DNA from: Companilactobacillus keshanensis | GTDB taxonomy: Bacteria; Bacillota; Bacilli; Lactobacillales; Lactobacillaceae | Direction of reading: 5' to 3' | Length of the DNA: 64,000 nucleotides | Assembly: GCF_003946205.1 (NCBI RefSeq) | Contig: NZ_RHOS01000006.1 | Location: forward strand, 1-64,000 | In this document: positions 15,862-25,048 of the stretch, piece after piece | How the letters are laid out: every line of letters begins with the position of its first letter | How positions within the stretch are numbered: the first letter of the stretch is position 1 | Notes under the pieces: model-generated | Told to the model about the DNA's origin: nothing | The model's database searches: none | The model's input: the letters and a program-made list of their open reading frames with translations, nothing else | Program-made: the position numbers and the translations under genes

Positions 15862-16668
15862 TTAATGAATTACAACCGCATCGCCGGTTATATACATGCC
15901 ACAAACGTTATCTTTAGCTGGTTCGCTAGTAACTTTGACATTGAATAAGGCATCATATCTACCGCTGTTCATATCAGCATATGCTTGTGCCAAACAATCA
16001 TTATAAGCTTTTTGGCAGTTAACAATATCATCATGAGCAATGTAGATCTTTGGTGATTGATATTTGAAACCATCAGGAATAGGTCCTTGGCTGACGATAT
16101 CCTTCACATTACGGAAACGTTTATCAATCTTTGATCCGCCGTAATCTTCGTCACGTTTGCTGATGGCCTTTTCAACTTCTTCATTAACCTCATCTTTACG
16201 AGTATTAATAAGATTTGAAACAACATCATAAATTTCAGCAGGATCACCAATACCATCACCAATACAGAACTTATCAATACTGTAAGCAATTTCCACTGGA
16301 GCATTTTCAGTGAATGTCACATTTCTGTCTTCCAAGAATCCATAACCAATAATTGCCATGTTAGGTTTTATCTGAAAGTCATCCATGTAGAATTTGATTG
16401 GATCTGTGATGTCTGCCCAAACATTCATGACATAATAGTTATTGAAATAAAACATCAAGACACTGCGTTTGCCATAGTATTTTTCATCTTTAACATTTCC
16501 AATAACAGCGCCCTTCCAGACGATTTTATCCTCAATTTTATGTTTCTTCAAATCGCGCTCTAATTGTGCCGGAATATTAGCTTGCCATTCAAAGATATCA
16601 TTAATAATTTTTTGTTTTAGTGCCTTATTGTCGACATTTAAATAAAAGTTATCATCAATTTTGTCCAT
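15862..16668 (-). CDS. Hypothetical protein, unknown family
   Basis: A 268-residue soluble protein with no signal peptide or membrane segment; I do not recognise it. The N-terminal third looks like a two-layer alpha/beta domain (VLMFYFNNYYVMNVWADI). The middle has a charged helical stretch (residues ~150-180, rich in Glu/Lys/Arg). The C-terminal part has KIYIAHDDIVNCQKAYNDCLAQAYADM and ends in VCGMYITGDAVVIH. It is flanked by terminators and transcribed alone. Codon use looks like its neighbours, so there is no sign of recent transfer. Confidence 0.75.
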   Translation of the reverse strand: MDKIDDNFYLNVDNKALKQKIINDIFEWQANIPAQLERDLKKHKIEDKIVWKGAVIGNVKDEKYYGKRSVLMFYFNNYYVMNVWADITDPIKFYMDDFQIKPNMAIIGYGFLEDRNVTFTENAPVEIAYSIDKFCIGDGIGDPAEIYDVVSNLINTRKDEVNEEVEKAISKRDEDYGGSKIDKRFRNVKDIVSQGPIPDGFKYQSPKIYIAHDDIVNCQKAYNDCLAQAYADMNSGRYDALFNVKVTSEPAKDNVCGMYITGDAVVIH

Positions 16669-16808
16669 CTATATCCACTCCTTGTTTTTAAACACTCTAC
16701 AAGGTCATTATTTAATCGATTCAGACTAAAAGTCAATCTATTTTCCGATAATAATAATATCGCTTACATTATATATTTACATGGAAATATTATTATTCCA
16801 GTACTATA

Positions 16809-16847
16809 TAAAAAGCCATGTTTGCATAGCAAGCATGGCTTTTTTTA
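16809..16847 (-). terminator. Terminator after trxA
   Basis: An AGCCATG/CATGGCT-based stem, extended by TTGC/GCAA, has A and T runs on both sides. It lies 6 bases past the trxA stop and is likely bidirectional. Confidence 0.85.
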
Positions 16848-16853
16848 ATGATA

Positions 16854-17165
16854 CTAATCAGTATATCCATCCAAAATTTTAGCTAATTGAGCTTTACTGT
16901 GAAATCCAGTTATCTTTTCAACAACTTCGCCGTCTTTTTTGACAATTAGTGTTGGGATAGCCATGATTCCAAATGATTCTGGTGTTTTAGGATTAGCATC
17001 TACGTCCATCTTAGTGAACTTAACTGCATCATTTTCCTCAGATAGATCCTCAATGACAGGTGATTGCATGCGACATGGACCACACCATGTAGCCCAAAAG
17101 TCTGTCAATACTACGCCGTCTTTAGTTTCTTCTTGAAAATTTGCATCTGTTACTTCATCAACCAT
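16854..17165 (-). CDS. trxA: Thioredoxin
   Basis: A 103-residue cytoplasmic thioredoxin that reduces protein disulfides. The active site WATWCGPCRM is complete, with the conserved Asp before it (VLTDFW) and the cis-Pro loop AIPTLIV. The frame is open nine codons further upstream, but the ribosome site AAAGGAGTG sits right before the ATG at 17165, and the product then has the usual thioredoxin length. It is 50 bases downstream of... the mutS2 gene's upstream partner order is mutS2 then a gap, and trxA is a separate reading frame located after the mutS2 region on the map; in transcription it follows mutS2 by position on the minus strand. Confidence 0.93.
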   Translation of the reverse strand: MVDEVTDANFQEETKDGVVLTDFWATWCGPCRMQSPVIEDLSEENDAVKFTKMDVDANPKTPESFGIMAIPTLIVKKDGEVVEKITGFHSKAQLAKILDGYTD

Positions 17166-17242
17166 GAAATCACTCCTTTTTAAATCACTCATATAAAGGT
17201 ATCACTTTCGGACAATTCTAGGAAACATTTTGTATCGAAAAT

Positions 17243-19597
17243 CTAAAGATCAACGATCGTAGCACCTGAACCACCTGAACTTGCAGGAGCATATCCAAAT
17301 GACTTAACTCTTGGGTTTGTCTGCAAATATTTAGTAACACCTTTTCTAATTACTCCCGTACCGAATCCATGAACGATGGTAACTTGATTATAACCCGCTA
17401 ATAACGCTTCATCAATATATCTATCCAATTCAGTCATTGCTTCTTCATAACGTTTACCACGTAAGTCTAACTTACTAGAAAGGCCTGAACTCCTAGTTCT
17501 TCTGACCATCGTTGGCTTAGGTTCATCTTCATCTTTAGAAGCTTGGATCTTTTCCAGATCATCACTCTTGAATTTCATTTTGAGGATACCCAGTTGAACT
17601 TCATATTCATCGTTACGATTTTTACGAACGATCGTACCATTTTGACCATAAGGAATAGCTTTGACTTCATCGCCAACTTTAAGAGCCTGATTACGTTTAT
17701 TACGACGTAAAACACGATTCTTTTTGACAGTTTCATCTTGATGAAGATTCTTCAACTCAGTTTTTGCACTGATAAGTTGGTCCTCTTTAACCGCAACACC
17801 TTTACGTTCCATTTCACGCAAATGATCTATGATCTTGTCCGACTTCCCTTTAGCACGCGCAACGATTTGATTGGCACGAACTTTAGCGGCTTGGATCTCA
17901 CTATCTTTCGAATTAGCCAAAGCAACTTGTTTTTGATCATAGTCATCTTCAATAGCCTTATTTTTAGCTAATTGTTCGGACAAGTCTTGATTCTTTTGTT
18001 CAAACTCTTTACGACGATTCTCTAAATCAGTGATCATATTATTTAAATCTTGGCTTTCACCACTCATTAATGATTCACCACGTTCGACCACATCACGATC
18101 CATACCCAAGCGTCCAGCAATATTAAAGGCATTACTTGCTCCGGGGATACCGATCAATAAGCGATATGTTGGTCTCAATGACTTATCATCGAATTCCATA
18201 CTGGAGTTGATCGTTTCTTCGGTATTATAAGCAAATACTTTTAATTCTGGATAATGCGTTGTTGCCATGATCATACAATTTGATTTAGACAGTTTCTCCA
18301 AAATGGCGATTGCAATTGATGCACCTTCTTGAGGATCTGTTCCGGCACCTAACTCATCGATCAAAACCAAACTATTTTGAGATACCTTGTGGATAATATT
18401 AATAATATTGTCCATATGTGATGAGAATGTTGACAAATTTTGTTCAATTGATTGTTCATCACCAATATCAACAAAGATCTCATCAAAAACGGCAACTTCA
18501 CTCTCTTCATGAGCGGGAATGAATAATCCTGCCTGTGCCATGGCTTGGATCAAACCTAGGGTCTTCATAGTGATAGTTTTACCACCAGTATTAGGTCCAG
18601 TTATCAACATAGTTTTGTAGCCATCACCAATTTTAATATCATTGGCGACCACTCGATCAGGATCAATCAAAGGATGCTTAGCCGCTTTTAAGTCAACGAC
18701 ACGTTCTTTAGAGATCAAAGGTTCAGTACCCGTGATTTCTTTAGCATACTTAGCCTTGGCATTGATCAAATCGAATTGAGCCAAAACATCATTATTCTTA
18801 ACAATATCATCAATTTCTGGGCGAACTAAATCAGATAGTTCATTCAAAATTTTAATTTCTTCCAACTTCTCAGAAGTTTGATTATCGTGTAATTGATTAT
18901 TCAAGCCTACAACTGCTTGCGGTTCAATATAAAGTGTTTGTCCACTGGCACTTTGATCATGAACAACTCCACCAAATTTGGCTCTATATTCAGTTTTAAC
19001 GGGAACAACAAACCGATCATCACGTAACGTAACGATTGCTTCAGTTAAATACTTGGTACTCTTTCCTCTAGTATATTGTTCCATTGCATGTCTGATCTGC
19101 CCACTCAAACGTTCTATATGTTCTCTGATATATTTTAGATCTGGGGATGCGGCGCTTAAAACTCGACCGCTATCGTCCAATGATTTATTGATCCTAGTCG
19201 TCAAAGTCGGATTATCGATCAAACCATCATTTAATTCATATAGTTGTCGAAGATCAACTGCATCATCATGCAAACCTTCAAAAAATTCTTTTAATTCACT
19301 TGTATTTTTTAGAACTTGCCCAATTGCGGCTAATTCGGTTCCATTTAAATTACCATCTTTTTTGAGTCGATTAGCCTGGTCATTAAGATCGGCTAATTTT
19401 CTAACCGGAATCTCACCCTTTAAACGGACGATATCCATACCATCTTTAGTTTGATCGATCATTATTTGAACGATCGATTCGACTGACATTGGCATTAATT
19501 TTTTTAGTAATGTATGTCCTCGAGAGGTAATCAAAAACTTCCCTATTTCAGCTTTTATCTTGTCAAACTCCAAAACATTTAATGCTTTATTATTCAT
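17243..19597 (-). CDS. mutS2: Endonuclease MutS2
   Basis: A 784-residue MutS-family ATPase that limits homologous recombination or acts in ribosome rescue in Firmicutes. The core and lever regions (~residues 1-290) are followed by Walker A GPNTGGKTIT (~residue 331), Walker B LVLIDELGAGTDP (~residue 405) and the ATTHYPELK switch. A long coiled-coil clamp (~residues 515-630) precedes the C-terminal Smr nuclease domain (LDLRGKRYEEA and HGFGTGVIRKGV). The start follows the ribosome site AGAGGAG. It lies downstream of cvpA, the usual Firmicutes order. Confidence 0.95.
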   Translation of the reverse strand: MNNKALNVLEFDKIKAEIGKFLITSRGHTLLKKLMPMSVESIVQIMIDQTKDGMDIVRLKGEIPVRKLADLNDQANRLKKDGNLNGTELAAIGQVLKNTSELKEFFEGLHDDAVDLRQLYELNDGLIDNPTLTTRINKSLDDSGRVLSAASPDLKYIREHIERLSGQIRHAMEQYTRGKSTKYLTEAIVTLRDDRFVVPVKTEYRAKFGGVVHDQSASGQTLYIEPQAVVGLNNQLHDNQTSEKLEEIKILNELSDLVRPEIDDIVKNNDVLAQFDLINAKAKYAKEITGTEPLISKERVVDLKAAKHPLIDPDRVVANDIKIGDGYKTMLITGPNTGGKTITMKTLGLIQAMAQAGLFIPAHEESEVAVFDEIFVDIGDEQSIEQNLSTFSSHMDNIINIIHKVSQNSLVLIDELGAGTDPQEGASIAIAILEKLSKSNCMIMATTHYPELKVFAYNTEETINSSMEFDDKSLRPTYRLLIGIPGASNAFNIAGRLGMDRDVVERGESLMSGESQDLNNMITDLENRRKEFEQKNQDLSEQLAKNKAIEDDYDQKQVALANSKDSEIQAAKVRANQIVARAKGKSDKIIDHLREMERKGVAVKEDQLISAKTELKNLHQDETVKKNRVLRRNKRNQALKVGDEVKAIPYGQNGTIVRKNRNDEYEVQLGILKMKFKSDDLEKIQASKDEDEPKPTMVRRTRSSGLSSKLDLRGKRYEEAMTELDRYIDEALLAGYNQVTIVHGFGTGVIRKGVTKYLQTNPRVKSFGYAPASSGGSGATIVDL

Positions 19598-19617
19598 TTA
19601 ATCTCCTCTTAGTAAAT

Positions 19618-19648
19618 AAGACTGAAACAATTGAATTGTCCCAGCCCT
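19618..19648 (-). terminator. Probable terminator between cvpA and mutS2
   Basis: On the minus strand the imperfect stem GGCTGGGACAATT/AATTGTTTCAGTC is followed by TTATTTACT. The tail is weak, so some read-through into mutS2 is likely. Confidence 0.45.
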
Positions 19649-19652
19649 ATCT

Positions 19653-20195
19653 TTAGATACCACTTATTAAAAGCGTTGTTAACGCGTGAGTCAATATTGG
19701 AGTACTCCTGATCATTGCTGCTGCAATAAATGAATGTTGCAACGAATTTTGAATACCAGTGACCGGTATCATTGCCATAGTCAAAAGGATCAAAAAGATC
19801 ATTACATAGTTGACCAGCAATCCGAGTATTCCCCCGCTCAAGAGGTTAACATCATTGTACATTGGAAAATAAGTTAATTTCTTAAAATATAAGCCAATGA
19901 ATCGCATGACGATCCAACCAATAAAGCAGACAAAAATAAAGGCAAATGCACGATAAAATGCGTCGTCTAATTCCATCCCGACTTTCGTTGAAAAGAAAGC
20001 AAATTCACTTCCCAAATTAGCGGAAGGATATGGTATTAACATTTCAAATTTTGGTCCCAAAGCTCTAGCCGAGATCCATGCTATCCCAAAGAATATTGTA
20101 TATCCAACTGTATAAAAAGCTTGCATCAACAGTCCGCGTCGAGAACCGACGTAAAAACCGTAGACTAAACATAAAACAATTAAAAGACTCAGCAT
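19653..20195 (-). CDS. cvpA: CvpA family membrane protein
   Basis: A 180-residue protein with four predicted membrane helices (~residues 1-18, 28-45, 80-102, 120-145) and a C-terminal amphipathic stretch. It matches the CvpA/colicin V production family, whose members affect biofilm or toxin export but have no settled mechanism. It sits directly upstream of mutS2 in the usual Firmicutes context. Confidence 0.85.
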   Translation of the reverse strand: MLSLLIVLCLVYGFYVGSRRGLLMQAFYTVGYTIFFGIAWISARALGPKFEMLIPYPSANLGSEFAFFSTKVGMELDDAFYRAFAFIFVCFIGWIVMRFIGLYFKKLTYFPMYNDVNLLSGGILGLLVNYVMIFLILLTMAMIPVTGIQNSLQHSFIAAAMIRSTPILTHALTTLLISGI

Positions 20196-20238
20196 TATAT
20201 CCCCTTTAATTCCGTATCACTCAAGTTTTGCATAAATG

Positions 20239-20274
20239 CGGGACAAGAGATTAAATAATCCTCTTGTCCCGCTT
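20239..20274. terminator. Strong hairpin between yrzB and cvpA
   Basis: GCGGGACAAGAG pairs with CTCTTGTCCCGC around a 10-base loop. The T run (GCTTTTT) is on the plus-strand side, while on the minus strand, where all nearby genes lie, the tail is only ATTTATG. It may act as an attenuator or an RNA-processing hairpin rather than a full stop. Confidence 0.55.
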
Positions 20275-20282
20275 TTTATCGG

Positions 20283-20591
20283 TTATTCATCTTGTTCTTC
20301 ATCTGAACTGAATGTATTAAGTACTTCTTGAATCATATCCCATTCTTCATCATCTTCGATGGGGTCTAATTCACCAGCATCAACATCCCCATTTTCATCA
20401 GGTGTAAATGAGAAAGCTTGTACTTCAATTTCACTTGAATCTTCTACATCTTTAGGATACAAGACGACATATGATTTGCCGTAATCTTCTGAATCAAAGG
20501 TAAAAAGAATCTTGTAAGTTTCTTCATTTCCTTGATCATCACTTAAAATCACTTCATCCAAATCTTTTGGTGATTGTGGATTTTCATTCAT
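20283..20591 (-). CDS. yrzB: DUF1292 (YrzB) family protein
   Basis: A very acidic 102-residue protein (many Asp/Glu, ending in SSDEEQDE) with the DUF1292 core: ILSDDQGNEETYKILFTFDSEDYGKSY-type pattern at residues ~14-40. Its function is unknown. It is part of the conserved ireB-ruvX-yrzB run found downstream of alaS in Firmicutes, 8 bases after ruvX, so it is almost certainly co-transcribed. Confidence 0.9.
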   Translation of the reverse strand: MNENPQSPKDLDEVILSDDQGNEETYKILFTFDSEDYGKSYVVLYPKDVEDSSEIEVQAFSFTPDENGDVDAGELDPIEDDEEWDMIQEVLNTFSSDEEQDE

Positions 20592-20599
20592 ATTTTCAC

Positions 20600-21034
20600 C
20601 TATTTTCGTGTTAACTTACCTTTCGCATCTAAATAATTTTGTAAAATCATTTCGGCAGCAACTTTATCAATAACTTTTTTACGTTTCTTACGCGAAACAT
20701 TCGCTTCATCGACCAACATACGTTCGGCTTGAACGGTAGTCAATCTTTCATCGATAAAATCGACTGGCAAATCAAATTTTTCTTCCACCATGTTACCGTA
20801 CTCACGAGACTTTTCAGCTCTAGGTCCCTCAGTATTATTCATATTCTTAGGTAAACCAATGACAATGCCTGTTGCCTGTTTATCTTTGATAATTTCTGAC
20901 AATCTGTCTAATCCAAAATCATCATCATCTTCATTAATACGAATAATTTCAACTCCTTGAGCAGTCCAGCCTAATAAATCACTAGCGGCTACCCCAACAG
21001 TTCTTGAGCCCACATCTAATCCAAGTAGACGCAT
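20600..21034 (-). CDS. ruvX: Holliday junction resolvase-like protein RuvX (YqgF)
   Basis: A 144-residue RNase H-fold nuclease. The N-terminal [16 protein letters not shown] carries the first catalytic Asp, [14 protein letters not shown] the phosphate-binding region, and [13 protein letters not shown] the next conserved acidic residues, with a final Asp in [16 protein letters not shown]. In bacteria this family acts in 16S rRNA 5'-end maturation and has been proposed to resolve Holliday junctions. Its start overlaps the ireB stop by one base. Confidence 0.93.
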   Translation of the reverse strand: MRLLGLDVGSRTVGVAASDLLGWTAQGVEIIRINEDDDDFGLDRLSEIIKDKQATGIVIGLPKNMNNTEGPRAEKSREYGNMVEEKFDLPVDFIDERLTTVQAERMLVDEANVSRKKRKKVIDKVAAEMILQNYLDAKGKLTRK

Positions 21035-21291
21035 TATTTACTTTGACCGAGATAACTTTTGACTAACTCTTCAATTATCTCGTCCCTTTCATGCTTCAAA
21101 ATTAGATTTCTGGCATCGTTGTGTCTTGGAATATATGCTGGATCCCCTGATAACAAGTATCCGACAATTTGATTGATGGGATTATATCCCTTTTCTTCTA
21201 AGGACTGGTAGACACTTTGAAGTGTATCTTTTACATCTTTGCCTTTATTCTCATTAAAGTCAAAACTCATTGTTTTATCAAGTGAACTCAT
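21034..21291 (-). CDS. ireB: IreB family regulatory phosphoprotein
   Basis: An 85-residue protein matching the IreB (DUF965/YrzL) family: [34 protein letters not shown] is highly conserved. In enterococci IreB is phosphorylated on threonines near its N terminus by the PASTA kinase IreK and lowers cephalosporin resistance; Thr7 here is a possible site (inference). It lies between alaS and ruvX, the standard order, and has a strong GGAGG ribosome site. Confidence 0.93.
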   Translation of the reverse strand: MSSLDKTMSFDFNENKGKDVKDTLQSVYQSLEEKGYNPINQIVGYLLSGDPAYIPRHNDARNLILKHERDEIIEELVKSYLGQSK

Positions 21292-21354
21292 GGCAAACCT
21301 CCATATAACATTATTTAAATGGTTGAAAAAATCTTACTTCAATTATAGCCCACT

Positions 21355-23994
21355 TTAATAAGATTTAATAACATCTTTGGCCATTTGTAACGCATTTGTT
21401 AAACCAGCAGGGTTTTTACCACCAGCTTGTGCCATATCTGGACGACCACCGCCGCCACCTTGGATCTCTTTAGCAATCTTCTTGATCACATCGCCGGCTT
21501 TAACACCTTTAGTTTGAGAATCCTTATTTACAGCAACTACTAAGCTGGCTTTTTGATCTGCGCTTGCGCCTAGCACTAAAATATCAGAACTTTGATCGTT
21601 CTTCCACTTATCAGCCAATTGACGTAAAGCGGCCATATCTGCTGGAACTATATCAGCAATAACTTTGAACCCATTAATGTCCTCAACATGATCAAAAATC
21701 TCATTTGATTTTTGACTAGTTAATTGTGTCTTAAGATTCTGGTTATCACGTTTTAAAGCTTTATTATCATCGATCAATTGACTTGCACGTTGTGGGACAT
21801 CCTTCAATTGATTTACTTTCATCATATCAGCTGTTTCTTGCAATAGCTGTAATTGAGTATTCAAGTATTCAAATGCTTCCTCACCAGTTACGGCTTCAAC
21901 TCTTCTGATACCTGAACCAATGGCTGATTCAGAAGTGATCTTGAATAATCCCAGTTCAGAAGTATTTCTGGCATGCGTACCACCACAGAATTCGACTGAA
22001 TAGTCATCAATTTCAACGACACGTACTAAATCACCGTATTTTTCACTAAAGAGAGCAATTGCGCCCTTCTTTTGTTTAGCTTCCTCAATAGGTAAAACTT
22101 CTGTCTTAACAGGAATAGCTTCCCAGATTTTCTTGTTAACGATTGTTTCTAATTGACCGATTTGGTCCTTTGTTAAAGCAGAATTACTGTTAAAATCAAA
22201 TCTCAAGTAATCTGGTTCAACTAATGATCCGGCTTGATGTGTTCTTGGTCCAACAACATCACGCAAAGCCTGATCTAATAAATGAGTAGCTGTATGATTG
22301 TGACGCACTTTTTCACGGAAATCAACATCGATCTTCAATTCATACTCTGCATTTTGTTTCAATTCATTGAAAACATTAACTACATGAATATTTTGACCAT
22401 TTGGTGCATGTTGAACATCGACAACTTCTGCTACTTGGTTGCCATTATCATCATAAATCCCACCAATGTCAGCCACTTGTCCACCCATTTCAGCATAGAA
22501 AGGTGTCTTATCAAAAACTAATTGAGCTTTACCTTCAGCAACAGCTGAAACTTCGTTATCATCGGAAACGATATCCTTTAATGTAGCCTTAATATCCGTT
22601 TGATCATAACCCACGAATTCGCTCTTTGTTTTGATTTCCATCAATGTTTCATCTTGCATACCCATAGATTGTAAGTTTCCACGAGCATCACGAGCACGTT
22701 GTTTTTGAGCTTCCATGTTTTCTTTGAAACCAGCTTCATCAACATCCAGTCCTTCATCATGAGCATACTCGCGAGTCATTTCCAATGGGAAACCGTAAGT
22801 ATCATATAGTTTGAAAGCAGATGCTCCATCGATCATCTTTTCATTCTTTTTGTGAAGGTCACTGATCACACCGTTTAGTAGTGCTAAACCGTCATTTAAA
22901 GTATCTGAAAAGCGTTTTTCTTCTTGTTGGATTGTCTTAGCAATAAATTCTTGTTGTTGACTAACTTCTGGATAGTAGCTTTCCATGATTTTACCAACAG
23001 TTGGAACAAGTTTATAAAGGAATGGACCATCAATACCGATTTTCTTACCATTTAAAACAGCACGTCTGATCAAACGTCTGATAACGTATCCTCGACCTTC
23101 ATTAGAAGGCAAGGCGCCGTCACCGACAGCAAATGAAACTGTTCTGGCGTGGTCAGCGATGATTTTAAATGATACATCATCTTCGGCATTAACGCCATAT
23201 TTACGATTGTTACTTAATTCTTCAGCTTGTTCAATGATTGGTTTGAAAAGGTCAGTTTCAAAGTTAGTCTTTGATCCTTGAATAATAGAAACTAAACGTT
23301 CTAGTCCCATACCCGTATCAATATTTTTATGTGGTTGTTCAACATATTTACCATTTGACAAGTGGTTTAGTTCTGAGAAAACAATATTCCAAACTTCCAA
23401 ATATCTTTCATTCTCGCCACCAGGATAATTTTCAGGATCATCTTCTGATAGATTATTGAAACTTTGACCACGATCATAAAAGATTTCTGAATCAGGGCCA
23501 CATGGACCTTCCCCGATATCCCAGAAGTTGTCTTCTTCTTTTAGAATATGATCTGGTAAAATACCTACTTCTGCCCAAAGCTTTTGAGTTTCAGTATCCT
23601 TTGGATAAGTTGTGACATAAAGTTTTTCAGCATCCATATCGATCCATTCCGGACTTGTTAGAAATTCAAAGGCCCAAGGAATAATTTCTTTCTTGAAATA
23701 ATCACCAACGGAAAAGTTACCAAGCATTTCAAAGAATGTTTGGTGACGAGCTGTTTTACCAACGTTTTCGATATCATTAGTTCTAATACACTTTTGAGCA
23801 TTAGTAATTCTAGGGTTCTTAGGAATCACAGTTCCATCAAAATACTTCTTCAATGTGGCAACCCCGGAATTGACCCATAGTAAAGTCGGATCATTGACTG
23901 GCACTAGAGATGCACTAGGTTCAACGGTGTGACCTTTCGTTTGGAAAAAATCTAAAAACATTTTTCTTATTTCTGCACTAGATAAATTTTTCAT
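21355..23994 (-). CDS. alaS: Alanyl-tRNA synthetase
   Basis: Charges tRNA-Ala; 879 residues, the usual length. The class II catalytic domain starts at SSAEIRKMFLDFF, the editing domain has the zinc motifs HNHTATHLL and CGGTHARNT, and the C-terminal C-Ala domain ends with GGGGGRPDMAQAGG. The open frame extends 31 codons upstream, but those codons run through the T-box terminator, and the ribosome site GGGGAG sits just before the ATG at 23994, so the shorter form is right. It heads the alaS-ireB-ruvX-yrzB run and is controlled by the T-box leader just upstream. Confidence 0.96.
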   Translation of the reverse strand: MKNLSSAEIRKMFLDFFQTKGHTVEPSASLVPVNDPTLLWVNSGVATLKKYFDGTVIPKNPRITNAQKCIRTNDIENVGKTARHQTFFEMLGNFSVGDYFKKEIIPWAFEFLTSPEWIDMDAEKLYVTTYPKDTETQKLWAEVGILPDHILKEEDNFWDIGEGPCGPDSEIFYDRGQSFNNLSEDDPENYPGGENERYLEVWNIVFSELNHLSNGKYVEQPHKNIDTGMGLERLVSIIQGSKTNFETDLFKPIIEQAEELSNNRKYGVNAEDDVSFKIIADHARTVSFAVGDGALPSNEGRGYVIRRLIRRAVLNGKKIGIDGPFLYKLVPTVGKIMESYYPEVSQQQEFIAKTIQQEEKRFSDTLNDGLALLNGVISDLHKKNEKMIDGASAFKLYDTYGFPLEMTREYAHDEGLDVDEAGFKENMEAQKQRARDARGNLQSMGMQDETLMEIKTKSEFVGYDQTDIKATLKDIVSDDNEVSAVAEGKAQLVFDKTPFYAEMGGQVADIGGIYDDNGNQVAEVVDVQHAPNGQNIHVVNVFNELKQNAEYELKIDVDFREKVRHNHTATHLLDQALRDVVGPRTHQAGSLVEPDYLRFDFNSNSALTKDQIGQLETIVNKKIWEAIPVKTEVLPIEEAKQKKGAIALFSEKYGDLVRVVEIDDYSVEFCGGTHARNTSELGLFKITSESAIGSGIRRVEAVTGEEAFEYLNTQLQLLQETADMMKVNQLKDVPQRASQLIDDNKALKRDNQNLKTQLTSQKSNEIFDHVEDINGFKVIADIVPADMAALRQLADKWKNDQSSDILVLGASADQKASLVVAVNKDSQTKGVKAGDVIKKIAKEIQGGGGGRPDMAQAGGKNPAGLTNALQMAKDVIKSY

Positions 23995-24035
23995 TTTATC
24001 TCCCCTAATATAGATGATTTCTTCATAAGACCACT

Positions 24036-24226
24036 CAAAAAAAAATAAAAACCGCTGCAATTCAAGGACGCCACTGCGCGGTACCACCTTGTTTGCAACG
24101 ATTTTTCGTTAGCCTCTCAAAAAGTTATATTCAATTAACATTTTGGTAGCATCTAAATAATTAGTTGTCTAGGCATTCTCACCGGCTAGCCTTCTCTTTT
24201 GACACTTATCATTTGATATATCCAAT
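24036..24226 (-). ncRNA. T-box leader of alaS
   Basis: On the minus strand the conserved T-box sequence AAGGTGGTACCGCG lies at 24077-24090. It is followed by a terminator: ACCGC (24078-24082) pairs with GCGGT (24051-24055), then comes a T-rich run (24036-24050). Uncharged tRNA-Ala would bind and favour the antiterminator. Upstream stem I sequence lies between about 24110 and 24220. I could not fix the specifier codon; a GCT in GATGCTACC near 24150 is a candidate. The 5' end is inferred from the promoter. Confidence 0.85.
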
Positions 24227-24230
24227 GAAA

Positions 24231-24259
24231 ATATTAACGACACAACTAAAAAAAGTCAA
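24231..24259 (-). promoter_or_regulatory. Promoter of the alaS T-box transcript
   Basis: TTGACT (24254-24259) and TAATAT (24231-24236) with an ideal 17-base spacer on the minus strand, just upstream of the T-box leader. Confidence 0.75.
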
Positions 24260-24295
24260 TATTTAAATCCCTATCCATAATTCTATTCAAATATT

Positions 24296-25048
24296 TTAAA
24301 TTGCCGTACTGATCTTATTGGCATATTCAGCTAGATCTTCTCCTTTATTAATTAGATCAACAATCGCACTGCCAATGATTATTCCATCAGCCAACTCCGA
24401 AAGATCTTTGGCTTGTTGCACTGAATGAATACCAAATCCAATTGCTACTGGAACGTCAGTAACTTCTTTGATTCTTTTTATTGTCGGACTCAACTCATTT
24501 GAAAAATCTTCACGCTTTCCGGTGACTCCCATAGAAGAGACCATATAGATGAATCCTTGTGCTGCTTTAGCAATTTTAATAATTCGCTCATCAGAAGTTG
24601 GGGCGATCAGCTGAATCAAAGAAATATTATATTTATCCGTATATTTCTTTAAATCACCTTGTTCTTCAAGTGGTAAATCGGGGACCACCAAACCATCAAT
24701 GTTTAATTCATGACATTTCTTACAGAAAGCTTCGTAACCGAACTTAAAAGCAATATTCGTATATGTTAGAAAAACAATCGGTACATTCGTTGATTCTCTG
24801 GCCTTTTCAACAATATCAAAAACTAAATTAACATTTACTCCTGCTTTAAAGGCTCTTAAATCAGCTGCTTGAATTACCGGACCATCGGCGACCGGATCTG
24901 AAAAGGGAATCCCTAATTCCACAATATTTGCTCCGTTATCGGCCAAGGTCAAAATATTTTGGACAGTTGTTTCAAAATCAGGATCGTCGGCCACTACAAA
25001 CGGTATAAAAGCCTTTTTATTTTCAAAAATCTTTTGTAATTTATTCAT
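24296..25048 (-). CDS. trpA: Tryptophan synthase alpha chain
   Basis: Splits indole-3-glycerol phosphate to indole, which tunnels to TrpB. 250 residues, TIM-barrel fold. The catalytic Glu is in [11 protein letters not shown] (~residue 48) and the catalytic Asp follows in SDPVADGP. The phosphate-binding loop includes [10 protein letters not shown] near residue 205. The ATG at 25048 was chosen since GGGAGA lies 7 bases upstream; a TTG one codon earlier is in frame. It overlaps trpB by 8 bases and is the last gene of the trp operon. Confidence 0.95.
   Translation of the reverse strand: MNKLQKIFENKKAFIPFVVADDPDFETTVQNILTLADNGANIVELGIPFSDPVADGPVIQAADLRAFKAGVNVNLVFDIVEKARESTNVPIVFLTYTNIAFKFGYEAFCKKCHELNIDGLVVPDLPLEEQGDLKKYTDKYNISLIQLIAPTSDERIIKIAKAAQGFIYMVSSMGVTGKREDFSNELSPTIKRIKEVTDVPVAIGFGIHSVQQAKDLSELADGIIIGSAIVDLINKGEDLAEYANKISTAI

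Noticed and set aside
23995-24087. Extra 31 codons at the start of alaS
   Set aside because: They lie in the T-box terminator, and a clear ribosome site supports the downstream ATG.
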